This document shows, piece after piece, positions 1 to 13,502 of a DNA stretch of 64,000 bases. The notes below the pieces were generated by a model. The model ran no database searches. It was given only the letters and a program-made list of their open reading frames with translations, and was not told where the DNA came from. A program made the translations under genes and the position numbers. Numbering within the stretch: the stretch's first letter is position 1; every line of letters begins with the position of its first letter. Source of the DNA: Elysia chlorotica (Eukaryota; Mollusca; Gastropoda; Plakobranchidae); assembly GCA_003991915.1 (NCBI GenBank), contig RQTK01000675.1:169411-233410 (forward strand). The letters are read 5' to 3'.

Positions 1-852
1 CTTTAAAAAATCAACAAAACTTAAACCCTTTAGGATCTACTTTTATGTCAGCCCTACATGCTCGTATCAGGAATATTCTATAGGTGTGTCATTACTAACC
101 ATTTGAACAAACCAGAGCGAGGAAGCTAACTTCTCCTTCTTCCTTCCAAGCAAAACGCCGGATGGCAACTTTCCCATGGCCATGACTCTTCTGAGCTGAG
201 CTTCCTCTTACCGACAGGAGCTTGACAAACTCAAACAACTCATACATGTTGATTAGACTAATGAAAATAATGAACTGAAATTAAGTGAAATTTCGACATG
301 AATTTCTTTTATTGCACATTTTGGTAGCGAAATGTTTTGAGATACTTATACTAGCAGTAGTCATAAGCTGTCTATTGTCCACAGATGTTTCGTTCATTCG
401 CTCAAACAAAAACAATGTCATGTGACTTAATTTTAGTTTCTCAAGAGTGGCTTTCCTTGAATAAAACAAGCTAGAATCTGCTCTTAAAACACTAGAGAGT
501 TAAGTTTAGTTTTGTTTCACTAAATATTAAATTTGTTACAATCACAATGCCTGCTCGTCTAGATCTAGATCTAGATCTAGATCTTAGATGGAGAAACACA
601 CACAAAAATTGAATAAATTCATTATGTGTTTTAATACAACCCAGATTCATAAGTTCAAATTGAAAAAGAAAATACATCTAGAGCTAATATAGATTCTAGA
701 TTTAGAAGTCATGTGGATGTGCTTCTAATCTTTCTTCCAGACCCAACGCTTCAGGCTAACTTCAGAGGTTCATAAATCTAGATTTCTAGATCAATCTCTC
801 CAACCGAGCCCTTTTCAAAACTTGATCGCCCATAGGCTAGGGACCACAAAAC
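1..852. other. No gene seen; TCTAGATC island
   Basis: A run of CTAGATCTAGATC at 557-588 and further TCTAGATTT motifs around 690-800. GGCTAGGGACCACAAAACTC at 835-856 is shared with 33517-33536. Nothing protein-like. Confidence 0.6.
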
Positions 853-1516
853 TCAACTTTTATTTAAGTTATATGTAAGTGTTTTTGTTATTCTTGGGTA
901 TATTTGGTCTTCTCCTGGAGCTTTGTTGTTCTTAAGTCGATTGAGATTTTTCCTTATTTCCGCCTGTGTTATTGGTTGATTAAGCGGTTTTGGTTTTCCA
1001 ATAAATGATGGGATTTCTGGTGTTCTAATATCTTTGAACTTGTTTTCAAAAATGGTTTTGAACAACATGGCTGACACCTTTTGACTATTCATTATTATTC
1101 AGAATCTCGTTTGGGTTTGTTATTAGTTTGCCCTCGCTGTCTTCTACTTTAGGGTTTTCAAATTTTTCTCGATTAAGGGCCTTGACTGCAGAAAACATAA
1201 CATCGTCGGTCTGTGCGCTGCTGATTGTCTCTGCTTGTTTGTTTAGCTCTTCGTTTCTCAGTTGTGTGACTTTTTTCCTGATTTGGTGTAGTACTTCATT
1301 CCTTTCTTTTTTCAATTCTATCTTCTTACTATCTTTCTTTGTGTTGTTTATTTTGATTCTGAGTTCTTTTTGACGTAGGGACAGGTTTGAGATCTCCGTG
1401 TCAGGCGTTCTATTCGGCTTTCTGTTAGTTGTGACACCAGCGATTTGTTGCGCTGTGTTTAGCACAGCTTCTTTTAAAGAAAACCACAAGCACAGGTGTA
1501 ACAAAGAATAATCCAA
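853..1516 (-). pseudogene. Non-LTR retrotransposon ORF2 fragment (endonuclease-RT linker)
   Basis: On the minus strand, about 1500 to 1095 encodes a Lys/Glu-rich coiled stretch with VMFSAVKALNREKFENPKV, and then, one frame over, 1085 to 853 encodes FENKFKDI and LKNNKAPGEDQIYPRI. The latter is the KNNKAPGxDxI block that opens LINE reverse transcriptase domains. The frame change near 1090 and the absence of the rest of RT and of the endonuclease show a dead, truncated copy. I cannot fix the clade. Confidence 0.75.
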
Positions 1517-3028
1517 AAGAAATGTATTTATTAATTTTAAAAAGCCTCAAATCTTGAAAATAAAATAATTATTAGAACAAATTTATTCTATGTTTTTTTT
1601 TTTTTAAAGTAACTCGTTTTAATCATATGCAACAACTCTTCACTTACCTTCATCAAACCCAGGACTAAAATTATTGATGTTATAAAGCAAACTTAAACTT
1701 CAAATTTGTTTGAAAAGTAAAAATTTGTAGCTAAAACTAGATACAGTGAAAGAACCAGCTTTTAAATACCTTTAATTTTATGTATAATGTAACTATATTG
1801 CTGAACATTTTTCCCTATCAAAAATTGGGATATTTCTGGGTTCATTTTGTAAAATCTGCCATATTATATGTAAGTGTTTTTGTTCAAAACAAATTCTTTG
1901 GTCTTATCGTTGAATAAAGCTAGGATTTCTCCTAATTTAAGGTATCCTAGTTCTAAAAAAGGACTTCTTACTTTTTTTAAGTAATAAAATCGCAGTATGC
2001 AGTGATTTTAAGCTCATTATTTAGACAGAAACACTATGACATACATAGCCTAGTGAGTATATCAGAGTTTGAACAAAAACACTATGTATAGTGCGTATAA
2101 ACTGGGCCTCGTTACCTAGTACATTTCTTAGATTTAAATATGGGCATCTAAAAGATGATCTAATCCACATTTCTTGTTATTTTTTTTTTATTTTCTGTTC
2201 TTTAGCAACAACTGAATCAGACTGCACCACCTGCTTTTTTTCCTCAATAGATAGAGACTCCTGAGGGGTCCTAAACGATACACCACCTGTTGCACAAAGT
2301 GAATACTTATGATTAATTCACATTTTATATAGCACTCTTGCATATTATTGGTTCAAACAATGGCAGGCTTCACTAAATTTTAAGTATTTCTAGATCAAGA
2401 TCTAGAAAATCTGTTGTTTTCTATTTGTTGCTGATGCAGAAGATTCAGACAATCTGTAATAATGTGTAGCATCAACAGCCATGACCTACATTCTATAAAT
2501 CTACTATGAAACCTATAAAAATTGCAAGTGCTAGTCACTTAAATAGCACTCTTACGGTTTATAGAGGTTTCTTTGGATCTGATACATTAAATGCATTATA
2601 GATCTATCTAAGCCTCTAATAAGTAATTTGAATCTAGGAATCTACACTCAAAAATGATTTAAGAGTGAAAAGGAAAATCAGCTATCCAGACTGAAGAGAT
2701 TATATTTTACTTTACTTTAGAATCCATAATTGGTGCTAAATCGACTCTATGACGTAGCTCTTGCTAGATCTATCCAAGCTCTCGTTGATATCCTAAATAT
2801 TCCAGTCAAACTCAAATAGTCTTTCTAAAAGTCAGTGAATCCAACTTTTTGTGACTTCACGTCATTTTAGTAATAAAAAAAGAATTGACAGATCAGAGTA
2901 AAGTAAAGGTTTGTCAAAGGGTAAATTGTTTGTCATTTGATATAGATGCTGCACTACTAGTTTTAAAAAAAAGAAAGCATAATTTAGCAACTTTGTGACT
3001 TTTTGCAGAGTTTTTCTGGAAGAGTGCC
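1517..3028. other. TAF6 upstream region; no gene seen
   Basis: AT-rich. The segment 1857-1922 resembles 61061-61122 (a dispersed repeat). A pyrimidine tract and TTTGCAG at about 3000-3008, just before the ATG, may end a 5'UTR intron; the TAF6 promoter then lies further upstream and could not be placed. Confidence 0.5.
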
Positions 3029-6000
3029 ATGGCAAGCGACAAAGAAAGCCGAGTTGGCTCTGTGTTGCCAGCAGAATCAGTAAAAGTCATTGCAGAGTCG
3101 GTGGGAGTCTCTGGCTTGTCAGACGAAGCCTCATCTTTTCTGTCAGAAGACATTTCATACAGGCTCAAACTTATCATTCAGGTATTCAGCAATCTCCTGT
3201 ATCCAAACTTAAAACAAATCACAAACACAAAAATGCCATTAAATAATGAGAATTCTGTTTAAACTGATCAAGTCAATTACAATGTAATTAATTTAATGAT
3301 TTTTATTTTAGTTGGTTGTTGGGCTGATTTTTTATTTATTAGCTCACCCATAATTTCTCAGTATCGCTGTTGAAGCCGTCTTTAGTGGCCATGACTGTTG
3401 ATTGAAGATTAAAACCTTTAAAAATAAAACAGTGAATTTTCGTAATTCCTGATTGAAATTTTAGTATGGTCCTGTTAAAGTGATCAATCCTCTTTAGAAG
3501 AGTGATATAGGAAATTTTGGTGTTAAGCATTTCATGAACATCTATGATGGAGCTTAAGTAACCAAAGTTGTTGTTTTTTTCTACCATTTTTGTAGGAAGC
3601 AGAGAAGCTGAGACGGCACAGTAAAAGGAAAAGGTTGACATGCTCAGATTTTGACACAGCTCTACAAATGAAAAATATAGAAGTAAGTGTTTTTTTAGTA
3701 AACTTAAGTGTGTCCAGGTAATCAAGGACGAGGATGGTAACAGTGCTAACAGAGTCAAATGCAAATATAGAACGGTGGCAAAGATACTGCAAAGCTATGT
3801 TTAGAAGCAATGATGCCAATCAAATGGAAACAAGATCGCTGTGAACGTTTTGAATCAGAAGATGAACCATTAAGTACAGAAGTGGAATGGGCTATTTACA
3901 ATCTTAAAAGCAAAAAAGTCATTTTTTGGGCGATAACTCAATTTGTAAATCACTAACAAAAACGATTAAGTAGTGGATAAAAATCTGTCAAATAAAACTA
4001 TAATTATTATTGGCTATTGGGCACAAGTGATATTTTTATGCTGTTTGGGAATCAACACATAAATACAAACTTGCCATGTGTGTGTGTGGCAGATTAAAGA
4101 TCTTAAAAGCAGCAAATTGTATTTTAAGACCCTTGGTCTATCGCCATTTCAAATGTACATCATGATTTAAATTCACATATAACATTCAGTTAGTAAACTT
4201 TAATGAGTAGAATTTGTGTCATTGTAAATGATATTTTGGTTTTATGCATTGTAGAATAATGTATATATATGTTGCTTGTAAAGCAATGCTCAAATGGTTG
4301 GAGTTTCTTTCTTTTCCCCCCTTTGCCCAGCCTGTGTATGGAATATCCAATAAAGACGGGCACATTCCGTTCAGACATGCAAGTGGTGGCGGTCGGGAGA
4401 TCTATTTTACAGAGGAAAAAGAACTTGATCTGCACAGCGTCTTAGGGGACTCTACACCTAAAATTCCTGTTGATGTTTCTCTTAAAGGTATCACTTTAGT
4501 TTTGGTTGGTTTGTATCTTAATGGCATTCAGAATTACAATGCATTTGTGTGGCGACACCACAAAATGAGACCCTTTGCGATGTTTATACACTTTACTATT
4601 TTGATACCACTGAAAAGACCAAAACCTAAGCTTTAAAGTGGTGAAAAAAGTTTGAAAATATCTTAGTTTTTAGAAAGTTATAACATTTTAAAGAACAGAT
4701 TCATGTGAGGGTCAGATTTTGAAAAATACGAGAAAAATGCAGTTGAAGTTCGGTGGTATAAAATTATAAAGAATGCTTATCAACTGCCGTTTTTATACTT
4801 TCTTACTGTGCTTTTTTCTCAGGGTAAAGTGTTTTACTATCATTTTCAATTATTTTAAACTTATATTGTGCGATATTTCTTCAGTTATAGTAAGATTTGT
4901 ACCACTTATCTATACTAAAGCAATGGAACAAGCGACAGTTTTTAAGTCAAGTTGTTTGGTTCCATGATATTCGCTATGGTCCATCCTTTCATGACCGTTT
5001 CTCTCTATGTGACTTCCAATGAGGTTTTTTAAAGTAATACATTATTTGAGGATCATTTCAAGTGAGAAAAACAAATGTTTACTCCATGCTGCTCCCAGAT
5101 CTAGATTACAGGTCTAAGTAATGTGCAGCTAAAGAAGTGAATTTAAAAACTAACTAGAAATGATTTAGGTCCAGTTATAATCATGAAAGAAATGAAATGA
5201 GAGAAAGAAAACAATCAATAGAGGGTGGAGGGTGCAGGATGTTGAGACGAAGGTGGACTTTGACAATGCTTTTAATATAACAATACCAGTTGAACTATAT
5301 AAGAGAAGCTAGAAAATGTCACTTGGTGTAAACTATCAATATCAAGAGTATCCCAGTTCTTCAATCTTTGTTTACATTCAAGACTCGTTGTCAGACCAGG
5401 TGGTGTTGAAAAGAACGGTTTTTATTGTCTAAGAATACTCCAGATATGGTTGTATGTGTGGGTGTTACCGAGAATGAATGGCTAGATTGAGGCCATCAAA
5501 AACCAGGTCATTTTTGTAGTTTTAGGTTTAAGATTGGCGTAATTTACATAATTTATACACTAAACGCTTCAAAAACACCATTTATATAGCAAATTTGATG
5601 CTCTCCTTTTGTTTTACGGGTAGGAAATATACTTTACTTTCATATTAAAAAAAAAATAATTGATGTATAATACTTTTGACCTCTCAGTAGAAAATTGAAT
5701 TTTCTCAATTCCGGCTCTATATATAGTATATGCATAGAGTATTTCTGAGTATGTTATATTGGACATTTCAAATATATTTCACTGTATTTATAAATGCAAT
5801 TCTCAATTAATTTTTTATTTTTAATTATAAATTTCTTATTTTATATTTCCCTTATCCAGCCCACTGGCTGTGCATAGATGGTATACAACCTTCCCTTCCA
5901 GAGAACCCGCCACCTGCAAGCAAAGAGCTTCAAAAACAAGAGATTTTAGACACGTCCCTCAAACAAACGACGGCTCAAAATCGTTTGGGTCACAAGCGAC

Positions 6001-6661
6001 CTCACCAAGACTCATCAGGCAAACACAAGCACAACCACCACAAACACAAAGATCTGGTCAAGTTGAAGAACCTTGCCACCCATGAACTCTCTGTGGTAAG
6101 AAGGACAGTCTGCTTCACTCTCTCAGTATAATTTTTATTATGTTTCAGGGTTTGGTAGCAGATATGATCCGAGTCCTAAATGGCTATAGGTTACTTTGCT
6201 ATAAGTATGGTAGTTCGTTTTGGTTCAATGCTTTTATTTATATTTCATGCCTATATTGTATATAATTTTTTGGCTCTGCATAGAGTTCCAATGGTTTATG
6301 TTGTACGACTCCATACAATATGTCTGAGGCATAGTATTCTCTTCAAATCTGCGTGACAAGTTTTAATGTCTGTTGTGTATGGTTATTTGTCTAAGGCAAA
6401 AATCTTTATAGGGAATTGTTTTTTTTTCATTACAGGAGCAGCAATATTATTACAAAGAAATAACAGAAAGTTGTGTGGGACCAGATGAGCAGAAGAGATC
6501 GGTGAGTAGCTTGTATCCTCTTAATGTTGCGCTTTTCAGTGGGTAACTTTCATTGTGAATCTGCCTTATGATGTGTGTGAATGGCTGATAAGTTGTCTCG
6601 TCTTAACTATGTAAAGCGCTTTGAGCCGGCTATGCTGGGATAAAGCGCTTAAAAATGATCT

Positions 6662-6704
<43 letters not shown>

Positions 6705-9700
6705 CTATAATATAGTTGCCTTAAACAAATTAGCTGAAGGCATACCTACACTATTTCTTGACTAAATCAAAGATTAACAGAAGTTTATGTTTTTTCTTTA
6801 TTACTTAAATTTGAAATTTTGTTTTTGAGCTTATATAGACTTTTCTGACTATAGAAAAAATAGCAATTATCACAAGGTCAGAACAGGCTTCAAATTCTAA
6901 TTTTTACATATTTTTTTGTATTTTGAAAAGATATCACCTTTTTTTGTGTGGATTCTTTGTTCAAAATCGAATGGCACCTTGAGCTTAAGGATATGGAACA
7001 TTGGAAGTTTGTATGGATGACTTTCTTTAAACAAATTTAACCAAAACAATTTGACAACATGGAAAAAAATTATGTGTGGTTTTGAATACATTCTCTGATA
7101 TCTCTGTTGTTGTTTTTAAATACATCCTGTAACATTGCTGCTGTCTGTTTCTCTGATCACAGGAAGCTCTGCAGAGTTTGCAGCAGGACCCAGGGTTGCA
7201 CCAGATGTTGCCTCGGTTTGTGGCGTTTGCCGCTGAAGGTGTTAAAATCAATGTCGTCCAAAACAACCTGGCCCTGCTCATCTATCTGATGCGGATGGTG
7301 AAATCATTGCTGGACAACCAGACCATCTATCTGGACAAATATGTGCGTTTTCTCTGTGGTGTGTGTGTGTGTTTGGGGGAAGAGGTTATTTTTTCTCTTC
7401 CTCTATTGTTTAATTTGTTAAACAGGCCTTTTTTCATCGCCCTAGATTTGATGATGTTAAATATATAGGATAAATGAAAAGTTAATATTGCCTTCAATCC
7501 TGTGAGGCAGATCCTCATTCTGTAATGCTGCAGTATATATTTATGCTTTAGGGATTTTTTTTAGGGGTTGGGCTTGTTCAAATTGAATTTTTTTTTAGCT
7601 CAGATACAAATTGCTATGGCTTATTTCTGATGCCATCCATTTAAAATAAGAAAAGACTGATACTTTTAGGGGTTTTTAGTCTTTAGTCTTTATCATCAAT
7701 TTAAATGCTATTTTTTTTAAGTGTTGAATATCCAATTAAAAAAGGTGCACCTTTTATGCTCATGTTTTAATGACATCACTTTATATACCTTGCCACATTG
7801 AATTATCAAAACTTTCCTAATGAAAACAGAAAAAAGAAGAACAATCAATTTTGAAAGTCTCTTCATGTTTTTGCCTGAGCCAATCAGTACCAAACAATCA
7901 CTGATTATTATTTTTCTTCCATTTATTCAGCTCCATGACCTGTTACCTGCTGTGACCACATGTGTTGTGAGTCGCCAGCTCTGTCTCAGACCTGACATGG
8001 ACAACCACTGGGCTCTCAGAGATTTTGCAGCCAGACTTGTGGCACAGATATGCCGGTAATCATAACATTTATGCATCTACGAGAATTGTATATTTTACCC
8101 TCTAAGTGTAGATGGCTGATTAAATCGACTTTAAATCCACTAGTTTATGGAAAATTATGTATTGTCTGGAATACCGGTAGGGCGATGGTAGGGCATTGGC
8201 TACCTTTGTTATTCCTGGCAAGGACAATTTTTCTGGGCCCTCTATGTCCCCAGCACAGAAAGGGTAGCTCAGGCTCTTGAGTCATGGCAAGTGAAGTGCA
8301 GCAAGGAAAGTAATGGCAACCTAACTCACAAATGCTGTTTGCCAAGTACAATCAGGATTCTATCAGAGCATGGGACCAACTTTACGTTTTATATATTGTT
8401 TGTACACTCAACAATTTTACCTTTAATACTTTAAATGTTAAGATGTCACTTAGAATATTCTTTTTTTCCTAGATAGGTTATTTTAGACACTAATTCTTGT
8501 TGACCAACATTTAACTGCAAGAGCATTGCTATATTCTGTCTTATGAGCTAAATCTATGACATACATAGTCAGTCATGGTCCTCAACTTCTTTCTATTGTC
8601 AATTGCCTCATGATAGGGGGTTCTGTTCAGATTGTGCACTGTCTGCCTCTGCTTTACATCTACATGGTTTATATGCTCAAAGAATTGTACCCGTCTGTCT
8701 TTGAAGGTTTTAAGTAATTATTTTTATCCTGAGGTATCCATTACTTTGCTATCATAGATGATGAAAACAATGTTTTGTTTGAGATTTGCATGCTAGAGGA
8801 ATCCAGATGCGCTAGGGGCTGACAAGTTTGAGAAGTATGTGATCAACCTATTCAAATTGAAGGATTTATTATCTAGTGAAGCATACCTACTAAAAACGTA
8901 AACAGGTATCAAAAGGATCAAAAGAGCATCAGTGCAACGCAGAGCTAAATTATTGCCATTTTGTAAGATATAATTTCTAGGAAATATATCTACTAGCTGC
9001 CTTTTCTAAACTCATGTGAATTGAAATGTTTACTTTAAACTCCCACTTCCAGCCCAATGACGTTTTTTTTTATCATCTGGTCTCCAGAAACTACAGCAAC
9101 AACACCAACAATGTTCAAGCAAGAATCACAAAGAAGTTCAGCAAAGCAATTCAGAGTGAGAAGGTTGCACTGTCCACACAGTACGGAGCTTTGGCTGGAT
9201 TGGGAGAGCTTGGCACAGAGGTGTTTGTTTGTTTTTGTTTTTGTCACAGTTTTCTTTCCTCTGGGCAAGAATATCTATTCGTATCAGTTTTACCACTCAG
9301 TAATTCATCTATGTAGAGAAAAGAAAGAATGATAGATGAAAAGCATTGGATTTTGATGTAAGTCAGGCTAATATGAGCATTTGGTGGCAGACATTTCAAA
9401 GATATTTGGATCAACAGTGTACATCAGCAGCTTACCTAAACCTACACATCTTGTGTGGCTGCGTATATTACTCACTTCTGGTGTGTGTCTAGATTATCTT
9501 TAGCATGACAAAAACTATTTGATTTCCAAAAGAAGCTTTATAACAAGTAGACTCAGTCATTTTTCATTTTGTTAGATTGGTTCATAATATTGTACTGATT
9601 TTTGTCCCACAGGTTGTGAAGTCATCTCTGCTACCTTATATTTGCATCTTAGGAGACAGATTGAAATATGTGAATGAAGGTTCTGCTTTGAATAGCATAG

Positions 9701-12700
9701 ACAAGATTGCAGCAGAGCATATAAAGAAACAACTAATTGTAAGTTTTTTTGTTTTTTTTTATGAACATTGCTTACAGACCTGTTCATTTTCTGACAATTG
9801 TCGGAAAATTTATTTTTGGAGGCCTTTTTATCGGGGCGTATTTAAATAAAGAACCTTCGTTACATTTTGTTTTACATCTTAGACAATACTCTATTAGTGT
9901 GTATTAAATACAAGCGGCATCGTAATGCATTAGCAAAGCTGCCAACCCGTATGCTTTTTTTTGTCAAATATCATATGCCAAAATGTGTTTCTACTAAACG
10001 TTTTTGCACTAAGCATTTCGCTTAAGATTTTTCTGCCAATCACGCAACCAAAGTAGAGAAGAATAGAAAGTTTTGTGCGCGGGATGCAGGAACAATTTAA
10101 TTATTAGGGCCTATTTTGGTATGTGATATTTCTACGCGTTTTGCACTTGTTATTGTGTTAGTCAATAATCTGAATGATATTGATCGCGTCGTTTTCTTTA
10201 TCGTTCATTGTTGTTCTGAAACTCTGAATAATAATAGTTCACATCTCTATCTTCACATCTGGTCTATTGTTTATTCGTTTGCATGATGATCTCTCCATCT
10301 TAATTTAACACCCAGTTATCGACTTTTTTTGTCATTCTTTTGTGAATCATGTGCTAGAATCTACTTTTACAAACAAGGAAGTATGATTTTCACTGCATTT
10401 GATTATACTTGATTTTGCTGATAATGTCTGCCTAATAACTATCATTCGAATCATGCGCTCCACGGCTCTTGTGTTCTTTTACACAATGTAATTTAGATCT
10501 AGTTCAGATAAGAATCTTAATCGCAATTCAGAAATCTGAAAAGAAAGACGAAATCTAGATTTAGATTTTTAACAGTGCACCCCTCTACGCTATCTATAGG
10601 TATCAGGGAGATCCTATATGGCGACGGGGTTAAAGGGCGTGATACTTTTCTGAATATCGTGCTTGACCCAATCACAATTAGGAGGAAAAAATCGCCGCCG
10701 ATAGAATGGAGCCCAAACCCACAACCTTCTTAACTTAACCGCACGCTGTATCTTTGGACCCCCTGTTGGGTTTTTTTGTTGTTTTTTTTGGGGGGAGGGG
10801 TTCAAATCTATCGCAAGCTGTTAATTATAGATAGGCCAATATTTAGTCATGTAATGGGCACAAATGATAGAAAAATCTATCATACTGCTTTAATACATAC
10901 ATTTCCTTTGGCTAAACCAGTTTGCTTTTTTAGTGTCCATTGTTGACTAATAGTAATGCAGATGAGAATCAATGCATTTGTTACAGGAACACTAAGTTTT
11001 GTTTTTAGACCCATCTAAATCGAAAAATATTTCAGAGCTTAATGGGGCTCATCAATATGATCTTTTGACGAAAATAGGTCTGGTATTTTTTTACTAAAAC
11101 AACTGAAAAAAACTAGAGGGCTTATTATGGACTCAGTTTTTAAAAATGTTTCGGGGGAGCATGTCACCTTACTTCTCAAAAAAAAACTCCACGGTGCCCA
11201 TAGAGGTGGTAGGAATTTTCAGACAATTTAGTCAAGAGGCACTTACAGGTCTGGGGTTAATACTTATGTTGTTTCTCCTAATTAAGAACTCCTCCTGACT
11301 CTAATTAGTTTTTAAATAAAATAGTATTGCTGAATGTCCTATTTATTAAACTAGCTAAATACCTATAGTACCTTTGTTTGTCAATATTTATTTTTAGTCT
11401 AAAATATATCTTCATTACTTGGGGGAATATTTTATATATAACAGAGCCATGCTATAAACATTTCTTTTAAGGTAAATTTGTGGGCAGGCGTGCAAGGAGT
11501 ATGAAGAACTAATGCGAAAGAATACAATGATGATGGGATGAATTGTATGAGCTTCCTCTAAATCCTTGGATTGCATAAAAAACAAGAAGCTTTTGTTTCA
11601 CTTTCAGCCTGCATACATGATGTTCATTCAAAGGCACTGTATGGTAAAATTGCAGCTAGAAACAATTCTGGGACATGCATACTCTTAAATTCTGTGTCTT
11701 TTGTTATAAGTATTTGATAGGGTACCTTTCAATCTCATTTGTAGCTGGGTCTTTTAATTATCATATTTTAAAACATTAGCCATACAGACTTTTTTTCATA
11801 GAAAACATCCTACGGTTTTAATGTTTCCAGAAATATCTACCACCTGTGCTCAAGTCCTTCCACAATAGCACAGAGTCTGTGGAGGAGTTTAACGTGGCCT
11901 ACGGATACCTCGGGCCGTTTCTCTACTCCATGTTTTTGCAGAAAGAGAAAGGCTTGACTTCAGCAGGGGGGCTGCAAGCGGTGGCAACCCCAGCCAGGTC
12001 TACCTTGCAGCTGAGTCAGGTAAAGAGAAATTTTACATCAACTTGCACTTTGTTTCATCACTTGAAGATAAATTGTTTTGAAGGTACAAGGACAGAAAAA
12101 ATTAAGAGGATGTTTATGCCCCTGGGTTCATAAGATGAGAGTTGGTGTTTAAAAAATTGTAGGATTTATACAAACAATAATATATTAAAAATACACTACT
12201 ACTAGTTCATTAACTGATCCCCATTTGTGATATGTTCAGAGTTCGCTCGTTGTGCAGCAGTATAAAATTAACTTGATGGCTAAAGTTTGTGTTAATAGCC
12301 CCCCTATGTTCTTTAGGTTTACATGTGGAATCTCAATTTCAGCTTTGGAACTCACAATTTTTTAAATTATTCTCATCACATTTCAGTTTTATTAATTTAC
12401 TTACTTTTTACTGTGCCTATTTTCTTCGACGTAGATCAATGTTACTTATTCTTGTGTCCATTTTCCTTAATTCAGAATAATTTTGCTTCCTCTAGTGTCT
12501 TTGTTCAACAATTTGGAGATATTGTGTTTATTATTCTGTTTATTTTCTCCAACTGAAGAGTAATGTAACATATTCAGAATAATATTACCTGTTCAATTGT
12601 CTATGTTCAATGATTAGGAGGAATTTTACTTATTCTTGTGTGTTTTCTGCAACTCAGAGGAATGTAACTTATTCTCGAGTCTATTTTCCCTGAATCAAAA

Positions 12701-13502
12701 TGATTATACATGTATTTGTTCTAGTGTCTACGTTTGATGATTCTGAGAAATTTTACCTATTCTTCTGTCTACCTTTCATAATTCAGAGTACTAATATAAC
12801 TAATAATTATTGTGTCTATTTCCCTTAATTCAGGGTAATGTAACTAGAAGTATGTATTTTTTTCATGTTTTAGATCATTTATTTTCAATTTTCTATGATG
12901 GGATTAATAAGGTCATTTTATCAAGTAACAAGTATCTTATTGTGTCTATTCAGAGCAGTATTACTTATTCTTTTCTCTGTTTTGATCAACTCAGAGTAAT
13001 GTTTCTTATCCCTAATTTAGACTTATCTAATTATTCAAGTGCCTGATATTCTCTAACAGATGTTTTCATCTCTTTTTCCGAACAGCGACCTGCCCAGATT
13101 CTGATCCAGCAGCCGGCTCCGTCCACTCCCGGAACTCCACACCAGACGTCATTCCTGACAGGCACGCCCTCGTTCCAGCGCAACCCCTCCATCTCGTCCA
13201 TGACAACTCCATCCACGCCAACTGGAGTCAGTGGAGCACAAAAGTTTGTCATTGTCTCCCAGGGTCGATCCTCCACGTCCATCTCTTCGGCCCCTATAGC
13301 TTCAAATTCTCTCGTGAAGGTGGTCGGACCGTCTCAGCCACAGGGGCCAACCACTGCAGGGGCTCAGAAAATCGTGCTCATCCAAGGAGCTTCTGCCGTC
13401 AATAGTGAAGATGGTGCGGCAACATCAAATAACCAAGCCAGGACATCTGTTTTGACTTCAGTAACAACACCTAGCAGTATAAGTGGAAAAGAGACTTTAT
13501 AG
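3029..13502 (+). CDS. TAF6: TAF6, TFIID/SAGA histone-fold subunit (11 coding exons)
   Basis: Coding exons: 3029-3181, 3596-3682, 4331-4487, 5860-6095, 6436-6501, 7163-7342, 7931-8055, 9088-9220, 9613-9738, 11831-12019, 13086-13502. All junctions are GT-AG and phases agree, giving 1869 nt (622 aa plus stop), close to the usual metazoan size. Exons 1-2 carry the histone fold ([20 protein letters not shown] near residue 11), which in the family pairs with TAF9. Exon 3-4 joins as [20 protein letters not shown], a family hallmark. Exons 5-10 form the conserved HEAT-like C-terminal domain ([38 protein letters not shown]). A His/Lys-rich linker (HKHNHHKHK) sits in exon 4, where vertebrates also have a charged, poorly conserved linker. 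The last exon is a Ser/Thr/Pro/Gln-rich, probably disordered tail. The start ATG has an A-rich/GCC context (gtgccATGG), and the acceptor-like tract just before it suggests an intron in the 5'UTR. TAF6 acts in the nucleus in core-promoter recognition. Confidence 0.97.
6605..6705 (+). repeat. Retroposon 3' tail with AGCGC hairpin and (ATT)n, TAF6 intron 5
   Basis: GTAAAGCGCTTTGAGCCGGC, a short loop, GATAAAGCGCTTAAAAATG, then an ATT repeat from 6664 to 6703. Same layout as 38427-38480. Confidence 0.65.
9739..11830. other. TAF6 intron 9; no nested gene seen
   Basis: About 2.1 kb. A GC-richer patch at 10600-10800 contains, on the minus strand, GGTTGTGGGTTTGGGCTCC, weakly like a tRNA B box, so it may be a decayed SINE. 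The other large TAF6 introns (4488-5859, 8056-9087) show only AT-rich sequence. Confidence 0.4.
12380..13030. repeat. Degenerate tandem repeats in TAF6 intron 10
   Basis: Roughly 50-70 bp units with variants of CAGAGTAATGTAACTTATTC followed by TTGTGTCTATTTTCC recur about eight times. The unit is too diverged to give an exact period by eye. Confidence 0.6.

Noticed and set aside
7178..7468. Independent small gene within TAF6
   Set aside because: It is TAF6 exon 6 read past its donor site at 7342 into the intron.
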